Assembly: GCA_027574665.1 (NCBI GenBank)
Contig: CM050655.1
Coordinates: 5,766,001-5,830,000, forward strand
Direction of reading: 5' to 3'
Length of the DNA stretch: 64,000 nt
Source: Rhynochetos jubatus
Lineage: Eukaryota; Chordata; Aves; Eurypygiformes; Rhynochetidae
Shown here: in pieces, positions 11,606-25,100 of the stretch
Layout: every line of letters begins with the position of its first letter
How positions within the stretch are numbered: the first letter of the stretch is position 1
Notes under the pieces: model-generated
The model's input: only the letters and a program-made list of their open reading frames with translations
Told to the model about the DNA's origin: nothing
Databases searched by the model: none
Position numbers and translations under genes: made by a program

Positions 11606-14600
11606 CCCCTCGCTCGCCACCAGCCTTCGCACGGCTTCACACTTCAGAAATACAGCGGTGCAAGGAGATCGACTTTTAGAAAAGGTTTCCAAAACCTCAA
11701 ACCCAACCCATAACCTGCGTCACCGCTTCCTGATTGACGGGACTGAGACGTACAGAAAAGCCCGGCGCCCTGCCCTCCTGGCCTTCATCACTCCCCAAAA
11801 AAACCATCCCCACTGCCTTCGCCTCCAGTTTTACCGGAGGAGAAAAGCAAACCCCGGACCAACCACCTGACTGAAGGCGTGTGGACCAGGCGTGCATCTG
11901 CCCGGCGCCTGCCCGCTGCTCAGAGGGCTCCAGGGCGTTTGCCGTTTCCTGTGGAGAGAAAAAGCAGCACTTCATGCCCCCCAACTGCATTTCTGCATTG
12001 GCGCTGGCAGTGATTTTCCCTGCCTCGAGCCCGTGTCAGTCCACCAGGAAGGTTAGGAGCCGGCTGCTTGCGGTCAGTGCAAGTTTCACCAACTGGGAAA
12101 TTACCTTTTTCCACAAAAGGAAATTATCTCTGGAATCTCATGCCAGGTTTGGGGATTTTGGGGTTTTTGGTTTTCTTTTTTTTTTTTTTTGAAAGAAGGA
12201 TCTTAGATATTCACAGAAGTGAAAAAATGTATTAATTTAGAGAACATATTCTGGTAGAAATGCGTCGGCTCCTTTCTGAAAGGGCACAGCGGATTAGCTC
12301 GGCCAGATCGTGGTCGTGTGGTGTGAGCACCCCAGGGAGCGTGGCAAAGGGTTCGGGCAGCACGTGGCTCTGCGAGGAGCCTGCCTGGAAAGCCATGAAA
12401 ACCCTTCTATAGCGGGATCGATACCTGGGAGCTGCCTTTCTGCTAGCTCACGCCTTTTGCTCGCCTGTTTGCTGTGATTAAAACCGGGCTTGAGTTCACT
12501 GCAGAATAAATCACAAACAACAAGGTTATCTAAGCGGTGGAGCTTTTTCTTAGTCATAGCATTAACTGGGGCACGGACACGTGGGCCTAACGTGCTGGCA
12601 GCACCTTCAGCGATGCTGCGGCTGCTAGCGCAAGCTGTCTGTGGTAATTCTCTTTTTACACTGTGGAAAGACCACGGGGGCCCTCGGTGGGGATCTGAGC
12701 TGAGTGGTGACTTTCCCCAGGGCATAGCGCTCCACCAAAAGCCCATGAGTGGTGGAGGAGACCCCTCCAGCAGCTCCTCTCTCCGGGCTGGGATTGACTG
12801 CTGGACCATGGGGTGAAAACTGTGCACTTGGCATTGATACAGGTTATTATGAACCATCGCACGAGGCGTTTTTTCCGTCACAGGAACAATAGGCGACTCA
12901 AAGCGAGCAGGTGTGGAAGGACTCGTGTGCAGCGGTTATTCCTACCAGCCTCTTTTCTACTTGTATTTTTAGCATCAACTCTTTTTTCTGTTTTTTTTTT
13001 TTAGGGTAGCGCTCAGCATCAATAGGAAGCGGAAGCTGTTCCTGCAATAATACCTCGCTTTTTCCGCTGGTCACGGGCACACGCCGACCCCTTTCACACC
13101 CCTTCAGTGCGTGCAAACAACCCCCCACGTGAGAAAACACCTCTCCGCCGGCTATTTCTGCCTTTCCTACCAGCCCAGGGCTTTTTCTGCCCACAGGATG
13201 CGGCCGGAGCGGTGCCCACCGATGGTCAGGGTCCTGCAGGAGCTGCAAACCCCCTGTATCTGGTGGGGGATCTCCCAGCTGAGTTATCTGTCTCGTACCA
13301 TCAGCCAGTGGGGGAACTTGTAGCGCTGGCAGTTTTGCCACACGGTTTTGTTATTTTCTTCTGTGTCAGCGGCGCGCCTCAGGAAATGAGATTGCTTGAC
13401 AATCGGTAACCATGGGAAGACTGAAGCTAATTTTCCACTCTCCTGTGTCACGTACACCTGCGTAATGGGGGCCTGGCACCCGCGGGGAGCTTCAGCCTGT
13501 GCCGCTCTCCTCCTGTCCCGCCGCGCTCCGCCCGTGCCCGCATCCTGCTGCGCTTTGCAAGCTTCCCACCTTCCTACGAATGTGGAAGTGATACGGGAAA
13601 CCTGGAGCTGAAGCAATCTGGGATGTGCAAGTCTTAAGAGTAAAGCATGCCCTTTGTGGCGTGCCATGGGATGCCCAAGGAACGCCGTGCCATTTTTTAC
13701 CTCTCTGTAAGCCACTCAGGACATAAAACACAAATAGCCAGAAGCAACAAATGCTGCCTTGAGCTAGAGGCCACAAGTTGCAGAAAGTCAACCCACACAG
13801 AGAACAGCCCACGAGCTGTGCTATACTGGAATGCTAACCCCAAAATGTGCCGTTTATCAGAGTTTAAGAGAAAAAGGATTTTTTAAAGTCAAATATTTTA
13901 AATCCACAGAGAGGACAGTCACCGTACCTCCATCAGCTGCCTCAAATCTACCTCCTGTAACAAGGAAGGTTCATAGGATAATATTCCTCTTCCATAGATC
14001 CTGCATGTAGACTGGAAAACTAAATGCCCCAACAGAATAAGCCTATAAACAGGAGAAAATAAACAAGGAGCAGATATTTGATAACGCAGCTCGTGCCTTG
14101 AGGTCAGAGAGAGGATTTTGAATACTGTACCGATACGACGGAATTGTGCTCACCTCCTGCCGATGTTTTTCCATTAACACTGCTCACCGATCGCTCACTC
14201 TCCTGGAGCGTTTCTGACAACTACCCCACTGAAGCGCTGCCATTATTTTCAAGTCACGTGCAAAGCAGATTAAGAGCTTTGCGTTTTTCCAAGGCATTAA
14301 TTTGGGGAGTGGGGGGCAGGCGGAGGGAGGGGGCTGTCTCAGCACTGTGCGCCCAGGCCCACAACCAGACACCTCGAATTCTTCATTGGGTGCCTGAAAA
14401 ATCCGGGAACAGCCCCTTGCTATAATACACACTTGCTAACATCTGACTGCTCGTAACTCTTGGGGCTGTTGTGTCTCCCAACGGGCTTCGGGAGTAACAT
14501 CACTAAATGGGGACCACACCGCAGGAGTCCCTGGTATGAGCCCATCCATCCTGCTGTTGAGGACAGGGGATGTAGGACAAAAAAAAAATCCCCAGCAGAC

Positions 14601-17600
14601 CTGTTTCAGTAACCCAGAGGGGCATCACAGGGGTGTTTAGGCCAGTTCTTTGGTGGACACCAACCCCTGCCGTGCTCCAGCCCAGTGAAATGCTGCTGGC
14701 GCAGCTTGGTCTGGAGAAGTAGTCCGATGGAGCCGTGTCGGGCTGCTCTCCCTGCTGCTTTTCCTCGCCCAGCAGCGCAGGTTTGCTTTGCAGCCTGTAT
14801 TTCCGACAAGCAGCCAGACAGCGGATGGGCTTCCATGGGTGCAGGGGCACCCACGGTCCCCGTGCTTCTCAGCAAGGCACGCAGGCGAGGAGATATCCGT
14901 CCAGACGGGGGGTCCCGATAAGGAAGTTTCTCATTCATAACTGCTCAGAAATCAGATAAATCCTAACTGCTCTGCTCTCAGGGGTCAGGTTTGTCCCTGC
15001 CCCAGGCAGTGGGAGCTCAGGCTTTGGGGGAGATCCAGGCTGACCCCTGCACGCCTCGAACGCTCCTCCCCAGTGGAGCAGCGAAGCTGACAGTGACTGG
15101 AGCAGCCGGGGGTCCCAAAGTGCCTGCGATGCTCAGCTCCTCATTCGCTCCGCTGGGAAAGCGGAAATACGTATTTTGCACAGGTCACTGATCCCGGGAG
15201 CAGCCAGTACAGACCAGGCTACATCTGTCAGGAGCAGAGCTGGAAAAGGGGGAGAAGAGGGAATGATGACAAGAGAAATAAGCAGAGAGGTCAGACCGAG
15301 CAAAGGGGAGAGTGTCTGAACGGCAGCTGGCTTGCTAGGGGGAGCACTTCTGTTGCCCAACTTGTCTTTTGGGAAGTCAGAACAGTTTTTTTCCCCGCCA
15401 CTCACTGCTGAGGTGGGACAAGATCCGTCAGACCTGGACATCCAACAAGCCCTGAGCGCATTGATCTATCTCAGAGGCTACCCACGAGCTGCCCTGTTAA
15501 ACACCCCAAAATCACCCTGAAGCCCCTCCTCAGCAGCAAGCTCCTCTCCAGGCAGGCAGCCCAGCCAGGTTTAAAGGATGCTTCCTGACACCAGCTCACG
15601 TCCAACCAACCTCTGGGGACTGAAAGCAAAAATACATCCTGCCTCGAAACAGCAAAGAGCTGGCAACCCAGGGAGGGAGGTTTGGGTTGGTCTGGGGGAA
15701 TTTCTAAATCCAGCCCTCAGCAAAGATGAATTCCTAGCCTGGCTCACATCCAAGCTCAGCGCCTGGCCTCTGTGTTCGCCTGTGTACCCAGAGCATCACG
15801 GCATGTGCAGCAGGGCTGTGTGTGGCATCCCTCGGCCTCTCTTGCCCCCCTCTCTTGCCTCTGAGGGCAGTATCAAGACCTGGCCCATGAAGATAAGATT
15901 CACATCTTGCAAGAAATCATTAACTCATGTGCATCGCGTAGAAATCTGACATTTGCTGCCATCTAGATTGCACGGAAGAGCGACTCCTTGTTTTTTCCCA
16001 TGATGAAGATCAACAAGCTCACAGGAGAGATCTTTGCTGGAAAGCCGCAGCTGCATCAAGATCGAACACAGACACCGACTGACGGGAAGCTGCCAACGGC
16101 CTTTCCCCACCAGCGATCTCTCCTCTGCCAAAAACATTAACTGAGCAACGGACTGGTCCTTCAGGAGGCAGCTTTCCTTCGTGCTGGGAGGAGTGCTGCT
16201 TTCGGCCTCCACGCGCTGAAGCCCGGCACAGCAGGAGATTTTGGCTGGCAAATTCAGGACTGTAGCTTAAAAGCAACAACTTATTAAGCCACAACACAGC
16301 AGCCGCGCTCCAGTTTCTGATTAGGGAGGGAATTTCAGTAGCCATCCTTCCTTCCTTAAAAACTCATCCGCGAGCAGCACCAGCCTCGCGGTGGAAGTGC
16401 CCAGCAGGACCCGCATGGCGGAGTGAAGGGGAAGGGAATCCCTTCACACAGTTGCTTGTTGGGAAAACACCCCTAAACTCACAAAGAATTAACTAGGGAG
16501 AGAGACACCATGGGACAAAGATGTTTTAAAAGCAAGGCCTGGTGCCCTGTTCATCTGCTGCTTCTCCAGGAGTGTCCTATCCTTGCAAACCAGTTGGTGT
16601 TGCCACATGCGTAGCTGGTTCGAGCTCGGATACCTGGGTATGAGACACAGCGATTTTTCCGTACGATGGTTTCTCCAGCACAAGGGACAACCTCGCGCGA
16701 GGGAGCTGCTCAGCAGCTTTTTAGATGCTTTTTAATCAACCCTGGGCTCTTCCCCCATAGATCCACCCCATGCAGCTCACCTTGCCTCCACTCCCTGCGT
16801 GAGCGCAAACCTGTCTCTAAACACAAGCGCTGCCAGTGCCACATAAACACTTGACACGGTGGGCACACCCCAGCCCACCAAGCTCCTTTTGAAGGATCTG
16901 CTCCGTGCTCTCGGGGTGCACGTTGCTGCGGCACGAAGCGGCGCGCTCCAAACTGCCGTCCCTCCGGTTCAGAAACAGCCTGTGGTGCTGACGAAGCTGC
17001 TCTGTCCTTGGCAGTGCAGGGAATTTCAAGACGCGCACATCCCTTCAGAAAATGCAATTTGCATTAATTAGGGGAAAAAAGGCATTTTTTGCCTTTTCCT
17101 ACTTCAAAGAGACAGACTCTTATAATAGCTCTATTTTTTCATCTCTTCTAGCACAGAAGAGGACTCAGACGGGGTCAGCCAGCATGGAAAGCTGAAGCCT
17201 GGTGCAGGATTCATCTCATCTAACGTTTCCAGCAAAGAAGGCAGCAGGGAGACCAGGACAGGCTGACCAGGGAGGTGAGTCTCACCAGACCCTTGGGCTC
17301 ACAATACCTTGTGCCTTTATGGTGCAAAGTGTCTTTCCACGAGCCCTACGTAACACCAGCAGCTCGGTGCCGTAAGAAAACACTAAGGCAAAGCACATGG
17401 AGAAGTTAAAAGAAAAAAGGATTTGAGAGTTATTTGCCTAAAGTTCCAGATGTGGACGGGCAGGATGGATGGCAGTGTGTGAGAGTATCAGGGCTAGGTG
17501 TCCGCACACAAACCGTCAGTAAATACTTGGTGTTCAGCATAAACTCTGCTGGCAGGGGGTTACGTTGTTCTTCGTTGCCCTCTCCTCTCCCGCAGCCTGC

Positions 17601-20600
17601 AGAACACGTGCTGGCAATCAGATCCAGCATCACCATTTCCATCTCCTTGTCCAAACTAGACACCCCTTCTAGGGTGTCACTACCCCTGTTACTTGAGAAG
17701 TCCCGGCTTTCCGGCGGAAGGAGGCTCTGGGCCCACCTAACTGCATCCTCTCGTGGGCTGCCGTGAAACATCTTGCTGAACCCACTGGCTACCCAGAGAG
17801 GGGCTCTAGGACAGCAGGAGGAATTGCACGGCCAACACTGAGCAGTCTGGGACCCTGCCTGGGAACCGCTTGCTCTCGCTCCCCTCCCAGTCAGCGTACA
17901 GGAAATCTTGTCAATTCCTTTTTTTTTGCCTCCTTTGTTTCACCCGTGGATCTCAGAGTCACCCTCTGACGCAAACGCTTGTACTCCTCTGACAGCGTTC
18001 CGTGACCAACACCAGCTCTCCCATCACATGCCCATCGCGACGTTTCACTTAATCACTCACCCAATCCCTCTGTTTCAGCAGAAAATTGCATTAAAAACCC
18101 TGACCGGTGAAATCCTTGCATCCCGGCATGATGCCAGGAAGTCTCTCTTACAGCGACAATGAGCACGTAAAAAGACTTCAAGTATTTCATGCATACCAAA
18201 TGCCAAAAACTCAAGCGGTAACGGTTTCAGACATCGCTAAAAACACCTGAATGATTGAGGTCTTCAGTGCTAAGGCGCTGGTTATCAGCCAGTTCTCTCT
18301 AAAGAAATGCTCGATACCGCGGACATTCTCCCTTCGGAAGGCAAGTTAAGGTGTTTGCAAAACAGGCTGTGTTTAGTATCCCAACAGTCTCTCTGGCACA
18401 TCATCCAGATTTCAGCTGGAAAGACGCATTCAAACAGTGGTTTTGGAAAGAAGGCGGCGAGGCAAACAGTGCTTGTCAGGAAACCGCTGTCAGTATGCCC
18501 ACCCGTGACAAGGAAAAGCTGGAAACCACCTGCCAAACTGCAAAATCAACAAGTGCTAGCAGGCGCCTGGGAAGGAGTTCCTGGGAAGGATGTAAAAAGC
18601 AGTTTTCAAAACAAACGTAAAACCCGCGTTAGTCATTTGTGGCGAGCTCTACAGTAGCCAAAGATGTTGCAATTGAAGAGGAAACGAAGTTGACAAATGC
18701 TCCCCACCACAAATTTACACACTTGATTTTAACATAACAGTCTTTAGTTCTGTAACTTCAAGCCTACAGAAGGGCTGACCTTGCGAGCTGCCAGCCCAAG
18801 TCTGCCTTCGCAGGACTATTTCTGGGAATTTTGGAATGAGGAATTCCACAGAGAACAACTACGTAACCCCGACTAGCTCAGTCTTTTCAAAGAAACACAC
18901 GAATCAAGCTCATCTTCGCTCTCTCAGCACCGAGCGACAGGAAAACACCAAACAAAACTGAAACGCGTAACGCCGTGTGGTACGAGATCAGCCTTGTCTG
19001 CCTGACGTCGGGCTTAATCAGGCTGCTGCAGTATTTCCGGACGTGGGAGCGCAGCAGCAATCACACCCGGCGCGAGCGCGGCACTGATACACTGAGGCAT
19101 CTCTGTTTTCAGATAAAGAAGGAAAGCATCGGCCTCGCCAGCACCAGAACTCCCAGCAGAGAAGCCTCTGGCAGGCGAACGGAGCGAACCAGCCCGGGGA
19201 CCTTTTGCTTTTGCCACACGGAAGCCGCAACCGCCGCTGCTCCCCTTGCAACATGGGGGACCCGCTTTCCTGCTGCAAAGGGGAAGCGAGGGCTCGCTTC
19301 TGCCCGCTCCCCCAGTATTTCAGCTGGCTGAAGAGGGGAGAACAGCGAAGGACATGGCTGTCACCTCCTGTCGCTCTCCTCAGGTTTTTCCCTTGAGGGA
19401 TCAAGGGAAAGAACAGGCTGAGCCTCCTTTGGCAGGCCTGTAGGCAGAGTCACAGAACAAGGCACTGGTTTCTTCTTCTCCTGAAATATTTAAGAACAGC
19501 ACAATCTTCCCGACTGACCCATTTTATAGCACATACCACGCCTCTATCCGGCATGAGAATTAAGAGCATTTCAGTTTAAACAAAACTGTGTTTTTTAATG
19601 AAGCCAAATTGCTTCTTGTGAGTATTGTGTGCTATTTGGAGCACGCTGAGGTTAGAGCCTCACAGTTCAAGAGATCTCACACTCGATACGAATTCTGCAC
19701 AAACATGGGCTTCTTGTAAACCTCCCTGCTTATGCTGGGTAAGGAGAAAAAAACCCTAGGAGAACAACAGAAAGAAGGCTTCAGCTGTGAGATTTTTTTT
19801 GCTGTACAAAAAGGAATAAAAAAGCAGGTTAAATGGAGTTCACAGAAATCTAATCTTTAATTAATCTTTGAAATAAATGCCTGACCTCACACATACTTTA
19901 CAGTTAAAACTCAACATTCCTGCAGGGAGCTTTGCTCCCTAATCCAACAACCTTCCCCCTCCCCCACCCTTTTTTTTTTTTAAGCTAAATACACAAGCTT
20001 ACTTAAATTCAACTCTCCCAAATCACTGAACCAACGGGAATTATTCAGGTTTCCTTGAAAAGACATGCCCTAGAAGCAGCACAGTGTAGTGAGCTGTGCT
20101 GAGCATCTGACACGATACTCTCCAGTAACAAAATATACTCGGGTGGTGGTCACCTCGAACGCTTACTCTAGGAGGTAAGAATGGGCACCATTGGTTTCTC
20201 GAACTCCGTACGCGTTTATACGAAACGTGTTCACGCTGCACTGCAGTGTTTGGGAACAGCTGCAAAGCTGAATCGTGCTGGGGCACCTTCAGGGGAGAGA
20301 GGTCCCAGAGGCAGAAATAACGTACCGTACAGCCCGCTGAGAACGGTTTCGCTGAGAAACCATGGGCTGCCCCCACCTTCAGGCCACGGGAAAAACTGAA
20401 TTAAAGATCTGACAGCAGAGAAGAAACTCCTGAAGGCTGACTAGACGATTACTGAGTAAAACAGAAACGACGCGCGCACGCACCTGCAGACTCTCCCTCA
20501 TTCTGTGTGCGTGCAGGTAGCTGGTCTAGTTATGAGTTTTGCTGCCTCTCGTTTCCAGGACCCATTTGTTGGCCTGTTTGTGGTTAGAAGGCTTCTGTGG

Positions 20601-21571
20601 AGAATTCTGCAAGCTAGACATCTTTACCACACGTTTAAGACGTGTACATGCTGTCTTGCTTGCGCATCCTCCTCCCTCACTCCCTCCACGCTAACGTCAT
20701 TTTTCCCCCCTCTGGTTTTTTGTGCTTTCCGGAAGAATCCAGTTGTGTTGACTGTTCTCCTTCCACGCCCTCTCGCTGTAAACATCTTCCCACGAACCCC
20801 ACAGGGCTAAGGTTGCTGCTGTACACAACCCATCACCTCGTCTCTTCGCTTCCCCCGTATCCCCTGGTATCTCTGACCACAATCTCTCAACAGCACACGG
20901 TTGGACAATGTGCTCAGCCTACGTTCTGTCTAAAAAAGGCCCCGGTGCGTAACCCTTGGGCAGACACCAGAAATACAAAGACAATCTCTGTGCACGTCTG
21001 GGGTCAGAAATGCAGCCTGCTTTTCCACCAAGAGTAACTAGATGGCTAAATTAGGACGAGGCAAAGGTAATGGGCTGTGTAAGATGAGGAACACTGCCAG
21101 GTCCTTAATGCCCATTGGGACAGAGAAGTCAGCAATCGATGGCACACAGGCAGCTTTGGAATAGCGCCTTGGCAGTGCTGGGATCTGCAGGAATTTCAGA
21201 AGTCCCCACTCGCAGCTCCTCTCAGAGAGCGCCTGGGCTCCCTGACCAAGGCAGGGTAAGAAGCCTTCCACGGCATCCCAGGCCTTTGAGCTGTATTTGG
21301 CAACTTTCTGGAGCACCAGAGCACAGCACCTCTACCCTGTGAATTCTCTACGGTGTATTAGGAGCAGGGTATCTCCTCCCACCACAAGAAAGCTTGCTGC
21401 TTGCTCCTGGTTCTGGCATTTCCAATTGCTCACGTGTTTTTACCAAAGACACTCACGTGGAAGCACTTTCACAACTATTTATTTTGGCCAAAGTTGTAAA
21501 GTATATCATACCTTAGTAAGACAGAAGGAAACAGAATTCTAAGGACGCTGAAAAGTAGCCAAGCGAATCCA
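11606..21571. other. Intergenic region between KIFBP and SRGN, nothing coding recognised
   Basis: About 10 kb between the SRGN signal-peptide exon and the KIFBP poly(A) signal. Open frames on both strands are short, lack recognisable domains or coherent splice structure, and overlap one another. Contents seen: poly-T tracts near 12175-12191, 12992-13003 and 19970-19981, and a short hairpin-like element at 13658-13692. The SRGN promoter and any untranslated first exon must lie at the left end, but no TATA box is clear enough to call. No CR1 copy or RNA gene was recognised. Confidence 0.6.
13658..13692. repeat. Short hairpin-like element, copy 1
   Basis: The sequence reads TGGCGTGCC, nine to ten extra bases, then CAAGGAACGCCGTGCCAT. 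Apart from that insertion and one substitution it matches 33731-33757 in DDX21 intron 14. The arms GGCGTGCC and GGAACGCC are an imperfect inverted repeat. It is not a family I recognise. Confidence 0.4.
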
Positions 21572-21577
21572 TTTATT
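21572..21577 (-). terminator. Poly(A) signal (AATAAA) of KIFBP
   Basis: AATAAA on the minus strand about 535 nt beyond the KIFBP stop codon. A further AATAAA is at 21478-21483. No splice acceptor or other gene intervenes, so this is the likely 3' end. Confidence 0.55.
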
Positions 21578-22111
21578 GAGCCTCCATCAACTAGGTTTTG
21601 ATTAACAGGGGAAAAAATACTGAGCAACATACAAAATAAATATTGAAAATAACACAGTTCCCTTCATACGGATAAAGTTTTCTGGGGACAAAGGTTAGAG
21701 GAGATAAAACGTATTCTAGTTGGAAGAACGTGCCTCAGGTTTCTTAGAAAAGAGTTCCTAGAGTAACAGATTCTCTTAAGAGAAACAATTTCCATACAGC
21801 ACTACACTGAGAAACCGAACCATACGCCGAAGGGCAAAAACGTTAAGGAAGAAAGGGTTTCTCTTTACAGAGAGGCCAAACAATACAAAGCGTTAGCTGG
21901 ACATTCACTTTACGTGTAAAGTCTATACCATTAGTGTGGGCGAGCTACTGAACCGGAGAGCTCCGGGGTTCTCACAGAGTTAAACTACGGCAGGCTCTGG
22001 GCGGACTGCCGAGCTGCAGGCACCTTCGTCTCAGCGGTACAGAAGGTGTCCGACAGCACGGGTTTAGACGGGTATCGTTTCATCAGCGCACATCCCCTTC
22101 AAGGCGACTAT

Positions 22112-25100
22112 TTATATGAACGGACACAGCTTGGCTCTTAGCCTCTCCATTCTCGTTGGAAGAAGACCCACCATCTCCCTACTGAGTTCTAGTTCGGTTT
22201 CAACGGCACGGGCAGCACCTGGGTACTTCTCACAATAGTCTACCAGAAATGTGTAATATTCCAATGATGTCTGCATATTTTCCAGTTGCTTTTTGCTATC
22301 CGAAGTAATAAGCTTACCATAGAGTCGCGCAATATGGAATTTAGCCACCATCGCGGGGCGAAGAACGTCTTCCTCGAGCTCTTCAGGAAACACCTTATCC
22401 GGGTTCCTCAAAGAATCTAAGAAGAGTTCATAGTATTTGATCGCTAACTGCGCCAGAGAATTGATTTTTTTAATGGTGTGCGAGTCTAGCTCCTCTAACC
22501 TGTTCCCGATAGCCACCTTTAAATCCATCATCTCATAATAGGTGTCAGCTAGTTCAAACTGAAGCTGCCTACTGATCAAGAGATAGTACTGGGGATTCAG
22601 GTCTGCATAGATAGGCTCCAGCATGTCTATTCTACGCTTGTGCATTTTGCAGCGCCTCTCATAGTCGTCTTCAAAGAAAGCAAGTACCTTAAACAACGCA
22701 CTGTGATCCTGAACAATTTCAATATGGTCAGTGACATAACCATCAACCTGAAAGAACTCTTTTGCTTCCTGAACATAGTTCTGGCCAACGAGGAAGACTT
22801 CTCTGGCTTCTTGAAAATCTAAAGGATACACGCTGCTCACTTTCTCTTCTATGGCTAAGACAGAGTCACAGATATCACTCGTCCCAAAAAGGACAGCCTT
22901 TTTCCTGCCCTTCTCTTTTTCATCCTCCTCTTTTTTCCTTTGGGCTTGAAGTTCCAGCTGCCTGTCTGGATCCAGCTCTCCTATGTTATCCTGAAACGAC
23001 AAAGCATACTAATTAAATATGCACGTGGCTTACAAAGAGCAACAAACTCTGAATCATTTTACTTAGGAGTTACCTTTGAAATACAAGCCAGCTAGCAACG
23101 TGCCAGAAGAGAAAAGACAGGGCATATTAAACCTTATAGGCACAAAATATCATGTAGATTAGTCCCAATGTTGTAAAACCGTAGCACTAAGCCAAATTAG
23201 TCTCCCTACGCTGTGGGACAACATAGCCAGAACAGCAAACGCGACGCCCGAAGGCCTGCTTCTGCAAAGCATTTCAGCAAACGATGCGTCTTACGCACCC
23301 GAAGGAATGACTGCATGAATGAACGCTGGAATGAATCAAGTGCCTGAACGAAGGAGCACACCTGCACACAAACTGTTGTGTGTTAAGACGTTCTTGCTAG
23401 CAGTTAAATAAGGAGCCAACTGCCAAATCATGCCACAGGCAAATGCAGGGGAGAGGAGGGAAATCCGTGAAGCTGCTGTACAGGCAGTGCACTGATCCCA
23501 CCACGGAGCTGCTCCCCTATCTCTGCTTATTCTCCGGGGCTGCACTGAAGTCAAAGCACGCTATGAAATACCTGCTACTTCGCAAGTATCGGTTGTCTTG
23601 TTCATTGGGCAATTGTTTATCATCTGCTACCGACTATGAATTGATTCCTGTTACATCAAAACAGCCTTTGTTTTTAAACAACGACAGCTACAGAACAGAT
23701 TTCTGGTTACCTCAAGTAATTTCCGAGCGCCTTGCAGGAGATTCAGGCAATACTTAATCCAGCATCTTGCAATTTCAGCTTTTCTCTGTCGAAGGTCCTG
23801 TTGGTCTTGCTCTGCTTCATCTATTGAACGGACACAAACACACAAAACCTAAAGAGAAAAGTCAAGCACTCCAGCAAGAACCTCAAACGTTCCACGCAAA
23901 GAGTACGTTACTGGTATTTAATTAATTTTTCCTCTTTTATAGACAGAAACACGTTCTCCATGTCAGTTTATATAATAATTGTGTCCACTGTCATTCAGGT
24001 AGAAAACCATATAAATTACCATGGATTTGTCATGCATGCATTCTTAAAAAAAAAAAAAAAAGATTAATGGATGTTTAAAAAGACCTTTGAGGTGTTTTAT
24101 TGGAAACAGATTTTCATGTCCTTCTACAACAAAGAGAAAGAAATTTGGAGACTTTGTCTTCTGAGATTCAGCTGCCTGCCCAGTCATTGTTTCTGAGGAT
24201 AATGAGGGTGGTTTTGTTACAATGGGCCCCAGACTTACCACCAAAAGAGGGAACAAAAGCAGGGGGAACTGCCTTTGGTTCATCTACCTGGTACCAACTA
24301 AGATTTATTAGCTCTACAACATCTGTATTTTTCTCCCCAGGGTTACAAGTAGCAGCACGGCTGCTGTCTCAGGAGAACGTTTTCAGAAACCAAACGGATT
24401 TCAAAGAGAACTCATTCCCCAGTCTCTAGGCAGAAGGCAGTGACTTGGCAGAGCAACGAGGGGACGCTAACATCCCCGCTCACCAAATCTAAAGCCAACT
24501 TCAGACACAGATCCACTGCATTCATTATCTTTCATTAAAGCCAATCAAGTTGTTCTTACTAAGGAAATAATTGTTGCTAATCTAAGAAAAGGCACCTTTA
24601 CTAAATATCTCTGTGTGTTTATATTCTCATGAACACGATGAAACCAATGTGCTTGCGAGTGGCCAGCGGACTAGTCATTCTGGAAGTCAGAACTTCCTGC
24701 ATACGGATCTTCAAGTCCACAGCCCAGCTCCCTGTACCGTCAACAGGAAGGGAAAACAGGAGAAACGCTTACCCACTGAAACAAACACAAATATCGCTAC
24801 TCCTGTTTGGTGCAGGAGGAGGTCACGACAGAAGTAGTTCATTGACTTGACCAACAATCACGCCAGAAATCTATGGAGTACAATTAAAGACAGGACTCTC
24901 CTCTACCACTTCCAGCCTTGCACCTGACTTTGAGACTGTAACGCACCGTGTGCTTCTCCACACCTACCGAAACCATAACCTCCTTTTTTGGCTGAAGTAC
25001 CGTATTAGTGAACTCTGACAACTGTGCACTCAGGTACCTATGGAAGCCCATACACACTCGTTCAGACCTACTGAGTATTTCCTAACATACTGTTTTCGAA

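Noticed and set aside
12294-12881. 195-codon minus-strand open frame in the KIFBP-SRGN gap
   Set aside because: Overlaps open frames on the other strand, no homology recognised, no CpG island or poly(A) arrangement supporting a gene.
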